18,851 nucleotides of DNA from JAMBLL01 sp036985935 (GCA_036985935.1 BTQP01000021.1:1-18851), one strand, 5' to 3'. Positions 7,227 to 15,344 are shown, counted from the first letter of the stretch. Translations and numbers: made by a program. The notes: a model not told the origin generated them from the sequence alone.

Positions 7227-7996
7227 TTAGCTGCGAGCCAGTCTGCGATCGTTTGTGCTGGCAGGCGCCACTGCGGTTCGAGCATCATGTCATGACCCAT
7301 GCGCTCGAAGATCGTCGCTTTGGTTCCGTATGCCCGTGCCGTCGCCTCCACCTCAGCGACCGAGAAGATCGCATCTCGTTCGGCACCAAGGACGATCACC
7401 GGATCGCGGACCTTCGATGGCCGCGGCAACGCCAGGATCATCTCGAGGTACACGAGGTACGACTCGTCCTGAAGTTGCAAAGCGTATTGGCGTGCCTTTT
7501 CCGGATCCATGTCAGGCCCGAACAGCAGGTCGATCGCTCGTTCGGGTTCGTCGACGATCGGACCGAGGTTCAACGTCGCGTTCGCTCGCAAGAACGCTCG
7601 TGGATGATCGCGGGCAACCCTTAGCGTCGCGCCGATCGCACCCCGCGTTGGCACCGACGCCATGAGAATCCCGGCCTTCGCCCGGTACCGTGCGAGGTAG
7701 TGCTGAGTGACGAGACCTCCCATCGAGTGTCCGATGATCACCGGTGCCTCGGGAAGCGCCACCGCGACTCTTCTGACATCCGATACGTAGTGGGCGATGA
7801 GGGTCGTTCGCAGACTGCCGTGAGTGTCGCCGTGGCCCGTGAGGTCTACGGCGTAGCAGGTGTACCCGAGGTCGGCGAAGAATCCCGTGAAGTGCTCCGT
7901 CCAGCACCATGAGCTGTGCCAGGCGCCGTGGACGAACAACAGCGGCGGGGTTCTTGCTGTGTCGTGCGGTTCAGTTACGAAGACCTTGAGTGCCAT
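7223..7996 (-). CDS. alpha/beta hydrolase fold protein
   Basis: A 257-residue single-domain hydrolase with no signal peptide, presumably cytoplasmic. The oxyanion region is FVHGAWHSSWCW (21-32). The nucleophile elbow is GHSMGG with Ser91. The likely acid is Asp208 (LGAERDAIF), and the catalytic His is His235 (MGHDMML), so the triad is complete. The pattern HGAWH plus GHSMGG is common in lipase/esterase-like and salicylate-esterase-like members, and the substrate cannot be predicted. The gene converges with secA with a 4-base overlap and diverges from prfB, so it is transcribed alone. The start has no Shine-Dalgarno sequence but a -10-like TAGTGT ends 6 bases before it. Confidence 0.88.
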   Translation of the reverse strand: MALKVFVTEPHDTARTPPLLFVHGAWHSSWCWTEHFTGFFADLGYTCYAVDLTGHGDTHGSLRTTLIAHYVSDVRRVAVALPEAPVIIGHSMGGLVTQHYLARYRAKAGILMASVPTRGAIGATLRVARDHPRAFLRANATLNLGPIVDEPERAIDLLFGPDMDPEKARQYALQLQDESYLVYLEMILALPRPSKVRDPVIVLGAERDAIFSVAEVEATARAYGTKATIFERMGHDMMLEPQWRLPAQTIADWLAAN

Positions 7997-8002
7997 GGAC
8001 CG

Positions 8003-8008
8003 ACACTA
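8003..8008 (-). promoter_or_regulatory. putative -10 element of the hydrolase gene (leaderless start)
   Basis: On the minus strand TAGTGT ends exactly 6 bases before the ATG (7994-7996), so the predicted transcription start is the A of the start codon. No ribosome binding site is visible. The -35 region shows no strong match to TTGACA. Confidence 0.42.
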
Positions 8009-8022
8009 CATGCGGTAGGAAC

Positions 8023-8039
8023 GACCGTTGAGAGCGGTC
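8023..8039. promoter_or_regulatory. inverted repeat between divergent promoters (possible operator)
   Basis: GACCG and CGGTC flank a 7-base centre (TTGAGAG) in the 71-base gap between the divergent hydrolase and prfB genes. Position near both -35 regions suits a regulator site. The arms are only 5 bp, so chance is a real alternative. Confidence 0.25.
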
Positions 8040-8053
8040 ACCTCGGGCGTAGC

Positions 8054-8059
8054 TACGCT
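8054..8059 (+). promoter_or_regulatory. putative -10 element of prfB (near-leaderless start)
   Basis: TACGCT ends 8 bases before the prfB ATG at 8068, and an overlapping TAGCTA lies at 8050-8055. TTGAGA at 8028-8033 could be the -35, at a spacing of 16 to 20 depending on which hexamer is used. No Shine-Dalgarno sequence precedes the ATG. Confidence 0.42.
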
Positions 8060-8067
8060 TCGGTGAT

Positions 8068-9180
8068 ATGGAACCTGTAGAACTTCGGGCGATCGTTGCA
8101 GATTTACGCACGCGACACGTCGATGCGACGCGATTTCTCGACATCGAGGGCAAACAAGCCGAGCTTGTCGAACTGCGCGTGCAAGCCTCAGCCCCCGACC
8201 TGTGGGACAACCAGGAGCGGGCGCGCGAGGTCACCAGCCGCTTGTCGCGACACGAGTCGACGATAAAACACGTCGAAGACCTCGGTGTGGCGATCGACGA
8301 CGTAGATGTTCTTCTCGAGTTGGCCGTCGACGAGGCTGACAGTGATTCCCTCTCGGAAGTCGAGTCCGAACTGGAATCGATCACCGCGGATCTCGCGTTG
8401 TTGGAACGAGAATCGCTCTTCTTCGGGGACTATGACGATCGCCCCGCGATTCTGTCTGTGTCGGCTGGTGCGGGTGGTGTAGATGCCCAGGATTGGGCCG
8501 AGATGCTGTTGAGGATGTATACGAGATACCTCGAGCGATCCGCGATGAGCTTCAACGTCAACGAGTACCAGGAAGGCGAGGAGGCTGGTATCAAATCGGT
8601 GACGATCACCATCACCGGCGACAACGCCTACGGGACTTTCGAGTCAGAGAGGGGCACCCACCGCCTTGTCCGGATCAGCCCGTTTGACTCGAACGCCAGA
8701 CGCCACACGGCTTTCGCCGGTGTAGACGTGATTCCCGAGGTTGACGTCGAGGAAATCGAGATCGAAGCGGAGGACCTGCGCATCGACACGTACCGGGCCT
8801 CAGGTGCCGGAGGCCAACACATCAACAAGACCGATTCGGCTGTTCGCATCACCCACATTCCCACAGGGACCGTGGTGTCGTGTCAGGCCGAGCGATCTCA
8901 GATGCAGAACAAGGCTCGCGCCATGCAACTGCTCGCAGCTCGCCTGGCCGAGCGCGCCCGCCAGGATCAGATGGCTGAGGTCGCTGCGATCCGAGGTGAC
9001 AAGCATGAAGCGGGTTGGGGCCGCCAGATCAGAAGTTACGTACTCCAGCCATATCAGATGGTGAAAGACCTACGAACCGACTACGAGGTCGGCAACATCA
9101 CCGGTGTGCTTGACGGCGACATTGATGGTCTCATCGATTCCTATCTGCACTGGAGAAGATCGGAACTGTACGAGGCGTAG
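8068..9180 (+). CDS. prfB: peptide chain release factor 2
   Basis: A 370-residue class I release factor that ends translation at UGA and UAA. The codon-recognition tripeptide SPF is at 204-206, which marks RF2 rather than RF1. The GGQ motif that triggers peptidyl-tRNA hydrolysis is at 248-250 (SGAGGQHINKTDSAVR). Both are almost at E. coli positions. In E. coli and many bacteria, prfB needs an autoregulatory +1 frameshift at Leu-UGA near codon 25. Here the matching codons 24-25 are CTC GAC in a continuous frame, so this control is absent, as in other actinobacteria known to me. The downstream ftsEX neighbourhood is conserved in actinobacteria. Confidence 0.97.
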   Translation: MEPVELRAIVADLRTRHVDATRFLDIEGKQAELVELRVQASAPDLWDNQERAREVTSRLSRHESTIKHVEDLGVAIDDVDVLLELAVDEADSDSLSEVESELESITADLALLERESLFFGDYDDRPAILSVSAGAGGVDAQDWAEMLLRMYTRYLERSAMSFNVNEYQEGEEAGIKSVTITITGDNAYGTFESERGTHRLVRISPFDSNARRHTAFAGVDVIPEVDVEEIEIEAEDLRIDTYRASGAGGQHINKTDSAVRITHIPTGTVVSCQAERSQMQNKARAMQLLAARLAERARQDQMAEVAAIRGDKHEAGWGRQIRSYVLQPYQMVKDLRTDYEVGNITGVLDGDIDGLIDSYLHWRRSELYEA

Positions 9181-9185
9181 GTTCG

Positions 9186-9232
9186 AGGTACTTGGTACCC
9201 GGTACTTCGTACTCGGATTGCGTACCCGAGTA
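9186..9232 (+). repeat. heptamer repeat array with hairpin, copy D
   Basis: Seven-base units GGTACTT, GGTACCC and GGTACTT are followed by a truncated CGTACTCGG, then TACCCGAGTA in inverse orientation. TACTCGG (9210-9216) and CCGAGTA (9226-9232) form a perfect 7-bp stem around 9 bases. It starts 5 bases after the prfB stop. The rest of the gap to ftsE has a TAACCT (9259-9264) that could be a -10 element for ftsE. Confidence 0.8.
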
Positions 9233-9315
9233 ATCCCCGGGTTTAGGAGATGCAGGGGTAACCTTTCCTCCGGCTGGCAATTGGGCCTGACAACAGCCGA
9301 TCTCTTGAGCAACTC

Positions 9316-10203
9316 ATGATCAAACTCGAAAACGTCACAAAGGTATATCCAGGCGGCACTGTCGCCGTCAAGGATGTTGATATCGAAGTCGCAAAAGGCG
9401 AATTCGTGTTCCTTGTCGGTGCGTCGGGCTCCGGAAAATCAACGCTCATTCGACTGATGATGCGAGAGGAAGCACCGACAAACGGTGATGTTTGGGTTGC
9501 AGGCAAACATGCCTCTGAACTTCAGAACTGGAAGGTGCCACATCTTCGCCGATCCATCGGCACCGTATTCCAGGACTTCAAGCTGCTTCCGACGAAGACC
9601 GTGTACGAGAACGTCGCGTTTGCGATGGAAGTCACGAGCAAACATCGGTCCGTTATTCGCAATCAGGTCCCGCAGGTTCTCAAGCTTGTCGGTCTCTCTA
9701 CCAAAGCCGAAAGCTTGCCGCGGCAACTCTCTGGTGGGGAGCAGCAGCGGGTTGCGGTGGCGAGAGCCTTCGTCAACCGGCCATTGATCTTGCTGGCCGA
9801 CGAGCCAACAGGGAACCTCGATCCTGGGACGTCGGTAGGGATCATGCGGATCCTCGACAGGATCAACCGAACCGGTACGACGGTCGTCATGGCGACGCAC
9901 GACCACGCGATCGTCGATGCGATGCGTCGCCGCGTGATCGAGCTCGATCGCGGTCGGGTGACCCGCGATGAGTCCCGTGGGATCTATGAGACGTTGCCGC
10001 ACACCGGGGACGAGATGTCAGGGCCTCTTGCAGACGATGAAGCTCCGCCGAGCGATACGGTGTCCCTGCCAGACGGTGTCCGCGTCGATTCCGACGAGCA
10101 GGCCGATGGCGGCGAACTGGCGCAGCCGCAGGGTCCCTCCGATGATTCTGTCGGAACGCCGGGAGATTCGAACGGCAACGCTGACGAGGCTGCGGACGCA
10201 TGA
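9316..10203 (+). CDS. ftsE: cell division ATP-binding protein FtsE with acidic C-terminal tail
   Basis: This ABC ATPase pairs with FtsX and controls peptidoglycan hydrolases at the division site. The start MIKLENVTKVYPGG is typical. The Walker A loop GASGSGKST is at 35-43, the signature LSGGEQQR at 138-145, Walker B LILLADEPTGNLD at about 157-169, and the switch histidine is in MATHDHAIVD. The family core ends near residue 232. The protein is 295 residues against the usual 220-235, with an extra tail of about 60 residues that is rich in Asp, Glu, Gly, Ser and Pro and looks disordered. ATGA overlap couples it to ftsX. No clear ribosome binding site precedes the ATG. Confidence 0.95.
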   Translation: MIKLENVTKVYPGGTVAVKDVDIEVAKGEFVFLVGASGSGKSTLIRLMMREEAPTNGDVWVAGKHASELQNWKVPHLRRSIGTVFQDFKLLPTKTVYENVAFAMEVTSKHRSVIRNQVPQVLKLVGLSTKAESLPRQLSGGEQQRVAVARAFVNRPLILLADEPTGNLDPGTSVGIMRILDRINRTGTTVVMATHDHAIVDAMRRRVIELDRGRVTRDESRGIYETLPHTGDEMSGPLADDEAPPSDTVSLPDGVRVDSDEQADGGELAQPQGPSDDSVGTPGDSNGNADEAADA

Positions 10204-11090
10204 CAACGATCGCCTACGCCCTCAAAGAGGCCTTCAACAACTTCGGTCGCAACGCCTTGATCGTTCTCGGAGCGATCCTTGCCGTCTTCATTTCCCTGAC
10301 GCTCACCTTTGGCACCCTCGTGTTCGGCGAGGTTGTCCGTGTGAACACGCTGCAGTGGGCGCAAGACGTGCGCGTCATCGCTTTCCTCCAGGACGACATG
10401 ACGCCCACCGCCACCAATGCGCTCCAAACAGAGGTTGAGACCTGGGACCAGGTCGAAAACGTGCTGTACGTCTCGAAGCAAGACGCGTTCGACGAGGCAT
10501 TGGTGCTGTTCGCAACCGACGACGCAATGATCCGGGTGCTCGAGGAGAACCCTGATCTGCTCCCTGCGTCCCTCCGCGTTCAACCTACGAATCCTGAGGA
10601 CTACGACATCATTGTGACGCGCCTGGAATCAACCCCCGGCGTGCTTCAGGTCGAGTCCGCCGATGCAGCGATCGATGCGATGATCGCGTTGCGAGACGGT
10701 TTGCAGATCATGTTCTGGCTTCTTGCCGTCGCGCTAGGTGTCGCGGCTGTTGCGTTAATAGCCAACACTATCCACATGGCGATCTATGCTCGCCGCGAGG
10801 AGATTGAGATAATGCGTCTCGTTGGTGCGAGCAATTGGTTTGTCAGAACGCCTTTCCTGATCGAAGGGGCATTGGAAGGGCTCATTGGCGGCGCGTTAGC
10901 CGTCACGTTCATCGTCGTCGCACAGCAGCTGGCTGTCGACAGATTGCAACAACTCCCCGATTGGATCAATCTTGCGATCCAGAATGATTTTCTCCTCAGG
11001 CAGGGTGCGCTGGTCCTGCTGTTCGGAGTTCTCGCCGGCCTTGTCGGTAGTTCTCTGAGCCTTGCAGTCCACCGTACCTTGCGCTCATGA
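10200..11090 (+). CDS. ftsX: cell division protein FtsX
   Basis: A 296-residue membrane partner of FtsE. There is one transmembrane helix near the N-terminus (about 19-43), an extracytoplasmic domain (about 45-165), then three helices at about 170-196, 214-242 and 268-291. This four-helix layout is standard for FtsX. The segment ARREEIEIMRLVGAS between helices 2 and 3 is the characteristic cytoplasmic coupling loop. The extracellular domain should bind the cell-wall hydrolase activated by the complex, and the secreted M23 peptidase encoded next is the obvious candidate. Start and stop overlap ftsE and the peptidase gene by ATGA. Confidence 0.95.
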   Translation: MTTIAYALKEAFNNFGRNALIVLGAILAVFISLTLTFGTLVFGEVVRVNTLQWAQDVRVIAFLQDDMTPTATNALQTEVETWDQVENVLYVSKQDAFDEALVLFATDDAMIRVLEENPDLLPASLRVQPTNPEDYDIIVTRLESTPGVLQVESADAAIDAMIALRDGLQIMFWLLAVALGVAAVALIANTIHMAIYARREEIEIMRLVGASNWFVRTPFLIEGALEGLIGGALAVTFIVVAQQLAVDRLQQLPDWINLAIQNDFLLRQGALVLLFGVLAGLVGSSLSLAVHRTLRS

Positions 11091-12322
11091 CGCGACGGAT
11101 AGTTCTTATCGCGCTCGCAGGTCTCCTCGCTGCAACTGCGAGTATCCCTGCTGCCGTTGGTGGAGAGCTCGATTCGGAACTCTCCGATGTCCAGAAACGA
11201 ATATCCGCGCTTCAGAGTCAGATCGACGCGTCGGCGGCGGAACGTTCCGGGATCGCCAAGAAGCTGCTCGCAGTCGGTGATCGCCTGGAATCCGCGGAGA
11301 TCGCGGTTACGGCGGCGAAGGCGAGTTCAGACCGACTTGATGACGAGATCCTGGAAAGAGAGGCAGCTCTTCTCGTAGTTCGCGCCGAATTGGCCGACCG
11401 CTTCGCGCAGCTCACCGAGACTCGATCAAAGCGCGATACCGCACAACAAGAGGCGGAATCGTGGGCGAAACTGGCCTATATGGGCGGTGGCTCGGCTCAA
11501 CCCGACATCGCGTTTTCGGCTTCTGCGATCGTTGAAGTCTCGGTAGGCGTTGCCTATCTCGACGTGCTGACGAGTTTCAGCGCGTCGGCGGCTGACCGTT
11601 ATTCGTCGACTGTTGCCGCTGAGGAACTTGAGGAGGCCGAGGTGAGGCGCCTTGAGATCGATGTCGTTCGAGATGTTGAAGATCTCTTGTCCACGAAAGC
11701 CGAGTTCGAAGTGGCTGCTGCCACCTTCGCCACGGCGAGCGAGACCCTCACGGCAGAGCTCGCTGATCATCAAGCTCTTCTCGACGCCGTCGATCAGGCT
11801 GTCGAAGAGTTCGAAGGAGAACTCGCTTCGCTCTCGAGGGAACAGGCATCGATCAGAGGAAAGATCGCTTCCGCTGCGGCTGCATCAGCACCAAAGGATC
11901 CCGCACCCACCGTCGTCTCTGCGCCACCACCACGACGCGCGGGGAAATTGGTTCGACCCGTTCCGGGTGAGATCGAGTCAGGGTTCGGGCCTCGCGTTCA
12001 TCCGATTACGGGGAAGACTCGCATGCACACGGGACTTGATATGCACGGCGACGCTGGCACCCCGATTCGTGCGGCAGAAGATGGCAAGGTGATTTTCTCG
12101 GGGATCAAGGGAGGATACGGTAAGGCCATCATGATCGACCACGGCGGCGGAATGGTGACCCTGTACGCACACCAGTCCAAGCTGCTCGTCAAGGAAGGTC
12201 AACGCGTGACGGCGGGCGACGTTATCGGTCTTGTCGGCTCCACCGGTCTCTCGACAGGTCCCCACCTCCACTTCGAGGTCCGAATCAACGGCAACCCTGT
12301 GGATGCGGCGAAGTACCTGTAA
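11087..12322 (+). CDS. secreted coiled-coil M23 (LytM) peptidase, probable FtsEX partner
   Basis: A 411-residue EnvC-like protein. Residues 1-25 form a signal peptide ending near AAVGG. Residues 26 to about 280 are rich in Ala, Glu, Leu and Ser with heptad-like spacing, indicating a long coiled coil broken by a less regular middle part. A short Pro-rich linker (SAPPPRR) precedes the M23 domain (about 287-411). Zinc ligands are present: H314 and D318 in HTGLD, and H393 and H395 in HLHFE. E. coli EnvC has a degenerate, non-catalytic LytM domain, whereas this one should cut peptidoglycan cross-links itself. ATGA overlap with ftsX makes it part of the ftsEX operon, so FtsEX probably controls its activity at the septum. 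Confidence 0.9.
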   Translation: MTRRIVLIALAGLLAATASIPAAVGGELDSELSDVQKRISALQSQIDASAAERSGIAKKLLAVGDRLESAEIAVTAAKASSDRLDDEILEREAALLVVRAELADRFAQLTETRSKRDTAQQEAESWAKLAYMGGGSAQPDIAFSASAIVEVSVGVAYLDVLTSFSASAADRYSSTVAAEELEEAEVRRLEIDVVRDVEDLLSTKAEFEVAAATFATASETLTAELADHQALLDAVDQAVEEFEGELASLSREQASIRGKIASAAAASAPKDPAPTVVSAPPPRRAGKLVRPVPGEIESGFGPRVHPITGKTRMHTGLDMHGDAGTPIRAAEDGKVIFSGIKGGYGKAIMIDHGGGMVTLYAHQSKLLVKEGQRVTAGDVIGLVGSTGLSTGPHLHFEVRINGNPVDAAKYL

Positions 12323-12344
12323 CGCCAGCGACCGATCAGGCCAT

Positions 12345-12350
12345 TAGCCT
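12345..12350 (+). promoter_or_regulatory. putative -10 element of smpB (leaderless start)
   Basis: TAGCCT ends 7 bases before the smpB ATG at 12358, placing the transcription start at or next to the start codon. The 35-base gap after the peptidase gene contains no Shine-Dalgarno sequence. SmpB could also be translated from the upstream ftsEX transcript. Confidence 0.38.
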
Positions 12351-12357
12351 CAGATCT

Positions 12358-12813
12358 ATGGCAGGGCACAAGGCAGTCGCAACGAACCGTCAAGCACGGT
12401 TCAACTACGAGATCCTCGACACGTTCGAGGCTGGCATGGTGCTGCGCGGCTCCGAGGTCAAGTCGTTGCGGGCCGGCAGTGTGCAGCTGAAGGACTCGTA
12501 TGCGACGATTCGCAGTGGGGAAGTGTGGTTGGAGAACACTCACATCGCGCCCTACTCATTTGCCGAAGGCGGTGGTCACGAACCAGAGCGGCCACGCAAG
12601 CTTCTCTTGCATCGCAGGGAGATCGACCGCCTGTTCGGGAAGATCCGCGAAGAGGGTCTGACGCTCATCCCAATGAGGATCTACTTCGTACAGGGCAAGG
12701 CCAAGGTTGAGCTAGGCCTCGCAAAGGGGAAACGGCCTCATGACAAGCGCAGATCGATCGTCGAACGACAGCAGAAGCGAGAGATAGCCAGGGCGAAGTC
12801 GTTGCGGCGGTAG
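12358..12813 (+). CDS. smpB: SsrA-binding protein SmpB
   Basis: A 151-residue RNA-binding protein that carries tmRNA into stalled ribosomes. Family signatures are KAVATNRQARFNYEI at the start, GMVLRGSEVKSLRAGSVQLKDSYA in the middle, and the oligonucleotide-fold segment HRREIDRLFGKIREEGLTLIPM. The basic tail KGKRPHDKRRSIVERQQKREIARA enters the mRNA channel. Its RNA partner ssrA is in the same window, 2.6 kb downstream. It converges with the YjjW-type gene with only 16 bases between the stops. Confidence 0.97.
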   Translation: MAGHKAVATNRQARFNYEILDTFEAGMVLRGSEVKSLRAGSVQLKDSYATIRSGEVWLENTHIAPYSFAEGGGHEPERPRKLLLHRREIDRLFGKIREEGLTLIPMRIYFVQGKAKVELGLAKGKRPHDKRRSIVERQQKREIARAKSLRR

Positions 12814-12829
12814 CACGTACTACGACCTG

Positions 12830-13687
12830 TCAGACCACGGTCAGGTGGGCGAAGCCGTGATCCGTGAGCACAAGAGCGAGCTTCTCCAGAAGATCGTCGG
12901 TGGCTTGCGCAATATGCAGGGCTTCTGAGCGAACTCCATGGCTCCGGTACCCGATCAGCTTGATCCGCATCGACGGATCGACAGAGCGCAGCCAGAGGGC
13001 CGTGCGGCCCATGGTGTCCAGGTCGTCGTTGTATCCGGGGACGATCAGCAGCCGCACCTCGTAGAGCCGATCCATCTGCGCGAGGTACTCGATCGTCGCG
13101 AGGACGCGATCGTTCCCCCGTGCCGTCAAAGCGACGTGTGTAGCGGGATCAAGCGCCTTGAGGTCGATCATGGCACCATCCATGACGTCGATGAGCCGGT
13201 CCCACACATCGAGCGATGCCGCGCCGTTGCTGTCAACGAGCGTCGTGAGGTGGGAGAGGTGCTTGTCGCGCTTGATCGCTGAGAACAGTCCAGCAACGAA
13301 CTCGGGCTGTTGGGTCGCTTCACCACCCGAAACCGTGATACCGGAGATGAATGGTGCTACCGGGCGGATCTCGGCGAGCAGATCCTCGATGGCCACCCAC
13401 CTGCCCAGTGGTGTGCTGTCGGTTGGGCATACGGCGATGCAGACGTCGCACAACGTGCACGAAACCCGGTCGACGACCACAAGGGGGCCATCTTCGATGG
13501 AGAGTGCGTCCTCGGGGCACATGCCAACGCATACGCCGCACTGCGTACATGTCGTGATCGTGTAGGGGTTATGGCAGGTGATGCAATCGAAATTGCACCC
13601 CTGGAGAAAGATGACGAATCTGTTGCCCGGTCCGTCGACGACCGAGAACGTGACCGTGTTATTGAGCAGGCCTTGGGCTGTGCTCAT
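12830..13687 (-). CDS. yjjW: YjjW-type glycyl radical enzyme activase (radical SAM)
   Basis: A 285-residue radical SAM protein. The SAM-binding cluster motif CNFDCITC has cysteines at 31, 35 and 38. It is followed by an inserted ferredoxin domain with two CxxCxxCxxxC sets (C47/50/53/57 and C77/80/83/87), so three [4Fe-4S] clusters are expected. SGGEATQQPEF carries the GGE motif. These features define glycyl radical enzyme activases, and the overlap with the YjjI-type gene assigns it to the YjjW group. It should form the glycyl radical on that protein under anaerobic conditions. The ATG lies 29 bases inside the upstream gene and lacks a strong ribosome binding site, which suggests translation by coupling. 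Confidence 0.88.
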   Translation of the reverse strand: MSTAQGLLNNTVTFSVVDGPGNRFVIFLQGCNFDCITCHNPYTITTCTQCGVCVGMCPEDALSIEDGPLVVVDRVSCTLCDVCIAVCPTDSTPLGRWVAIEDLLAEIRPVAPFISGITVSGGEATQQPEFVAGLFSAIKRDKHLSHLTTLVDSNGAASLDVWDRLIDVMDGAMIDLKALDPATHVALTARGNDRVLATIEYLAQMDRLYEVRLLIVPGYNDDLDTMGRTALWLRSVDPSMRIKLIGYRSHGVRSEALHIAQATDDLLEKLALVLTDHGFAHLTVV

Positions 13688-15209
13688 GGATGAGTACGCG
13701 CTTCGTCGCGCGATCGGTCACATGGGAATTCGCGACCGAGCCGGCAGCGAACACCGTGCTCGAGTGCCGTTCTCCTTCCTCCGCGAATTTTGCGAGCTCG
13801 GACTTACGGACCAGGTACCCGGTGATTCGCACGAAGTCGTTGGAGTCGACGTTGAACGTGAAGTCACGCATGCCTGTGGTGAACGCACCACGGATGATGT
13901 CGACCATCGCGCCTGGATTGTTCCGCACGGTGTCATCGATGTGGAAGATGTCGGAGATGCCAGCGTCGAAATGGCGGTGGTGCGGCGTGACCGTCGAGAT
14001 GTGCTTGAAGGTCTCGGGTTCTGTGCCGATCGGGATTCGCGTACCCGCGGTTACGTCGAGGTCCGAGTCAATGCCAGACTGGGAATGGAGGAACGCCCTT
14101 CCGTGCGCACCCTCGCAGTACGGCATTGGCTGGCCGTCCACGAACGCGCGCAAGTGCTCGATGATCCTGTAGCTGAGCTGGTCGGCCTCGTTCCCGTCGC
14201 CGTACCTGCCTTCGAGTCCCGCATGCTCCATGAGGATGTTCACCGCTTCGGCGAGGCCATACACGCCGAACATCGCGGAGAAGCGATCGAGACGCACGAG
14301 TCCCTCCCTCGCTAAGAAGTCGTGCTCGAAGAATTTCGCCTCCTCAACGAGATAGCGTATGCGCGCCGACATGAGTTCGGCGTTGAGGGAGGCGAAATGC
14401 GGGAGGGTTTCTACGAGGAACTCATCGATAGGTCCGGTGTGCGTGAGGGCAACCTCCTTCAGGTTTAGGCGCACAAGCGTGTGGGATCCACCTCCCTTCT
14501 TGAGCGAGTTGTAACAACTCACCACTCCATAACCCGCTCCGAGGTCTCCGACCATCATGGGGTGGTTCACGAAGTGAGGTTTCCCGGTCGCGAAGACCGT
14601 TTCCACCGCATCGCTCACGACGCCGTCCGTCGTGCGGTCCGGGTCGACCTTCAACGACAGGTTGGGGACGATCTGGAGCAGCTCCCGTTCGATATCGAGG
14701 ATCGTCCGCAGTATGCGGTTGTCCTCAGGGCCGATGTTCGCGTGCGCGAACCCATCTGGAAGTATCCGGTCGAGTGCGATCCAGAACATGCGGAGCTTGG
14801 ATCGCAGCTCAGAATCGGACACGTCATCGACATAGGGGAGTAGCAGCGAGTCGATGTCGCCGAGGTACACGGGATAGCCGGTGATCGAAGGTACCTGCGT
14901 GTAAAGGATGAGCAAGAATGTGATGGCTTCATCGAGATCGCGAGGCGGGTCGAGTTCGAGGTGCTTTGACCCCTGGAGGAGTGCCAGCTCGTAGTCGGGG
15001 AGGACATAACGAGGACGGTACGGGGCGTGACCTTCGAAGAGGTCGGAGATTATGTCCTTGTTGAGAGCCTCGGCGCATTCGGGGCTCACGGTGGGATACG
15101 GGAGCGCGTTCTCAGCGAGCGCGGCGAGGTAGTGCCTTCGCTGGTGGAAGGTGAGCCGACTGTCGTTGACGATGGCCCGGGCCTTGTCGATGAACTCGTC
15201 CATCAGCAT
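13659..15209 (-). CDS. yjjI: YjjI-family glycyl radical enzyme
   Basis: A 516-residue protein of the YjjI (DUF3029) family, about the length of the E. coli member. The glycyl radical site is Gly464 in RITGYLVRKSEL near the C-terminus. A probable catalytic cysteine is Cys232 in GVVSCYNSL, followed by GGGSHTLVRLNLK. The substrate of YjjI is not known to me; in E. coli the yjjI-yjjW pair lies next to the deo nucleoside genes. The frame stays open far upstream to 15740, through ssrA. The ATG at 15209 is chosen because GGAGG stands 6 bases before it and the 516-residue length fits. Its activase gene follows with a 29-base overlap. The enzyme should be destroyed by oxygen. Confidence 0.88.
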   Translation of the reverse strand: MLMDEFIDKARAIVNDSRLTFHQRRHYLAALAENALPYPTVSPECAEALNKDIISDLFEGHAPYRPRYVLPDYELALLQGSKHLELDPPRDLDEAITFLLILYTQVPSITGYPVYLGDIDSLLLPYVDDVSDSELRSKLRMFWIALDRILPDGFAHANIGPEDNRILRTILDIERELLQIVPNLSLKVDPDRTTDGVVSDAVETVFATGKPHFVNHPMMVGDLGAGYGVVSCYNSLKKGGGSHTLVRLNLKEVALTHTGPIDEFLVETLPHFASLNAELMSARIRYLVEEAKFFEHDFLAREGLVRLDRFSAMFGVYGLAEAVNILMEHAGLEGRYGDGNEADQLSYRIIEHLRAFVDGQPMPYCEGAHGRAFLHSQSGIDSDLDVTAGTRIPIGTEPETFKHISTVTPHHRHFDAGISDIFHIDDTVRNNPGAMVDIIRGAFTTGMRDFTFNVDSNDFVRITGYLVRKSELAKFAEEGERHSSTVFAAGSVANSHVTDRATKRVLIHEHSPRPAQ

Positions 15210-15264
15210 GTGGCACCTCCAGGGGACGACGTCGGTAATCCCGATGATCGTTCGTCCGTAAGCG

Positions 15265-15293
15265 AGTGTAGCTACCGAAGACACACAGCCAAA
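15265..15293 (-). promoter_or_regulatory. putative yjjI promoter
   Basis: On the minus strand TTTGGC (15288-15293) and TACACT (15265-15270) are spaced by 17 bases, resembling -35 and -10 elements. A leader of about 50 bases would precede the yjjI ribosome binding site. I saw no palindromic FNR/CRP-type site next to it. Confidence 0.38.
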
Positions 15294-15338
15294 TAGCGCA
15301 ATTGTGACGAATCTCGCCAGCGATTCTGCCGGGAGGGG

Positions 15339-15344
15339 TACTCT
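15339..15344 (+). promoter_or_regulatory. possible -10 element of ssrA
   Basis: TACTCT would start transcription about 30 bases before the mature tmRNA 5' end, leaving a short precursor for RNase P to remove. No -35 match is evident at the proper distance. The call rests mainly on position. Confidence 0.28.
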
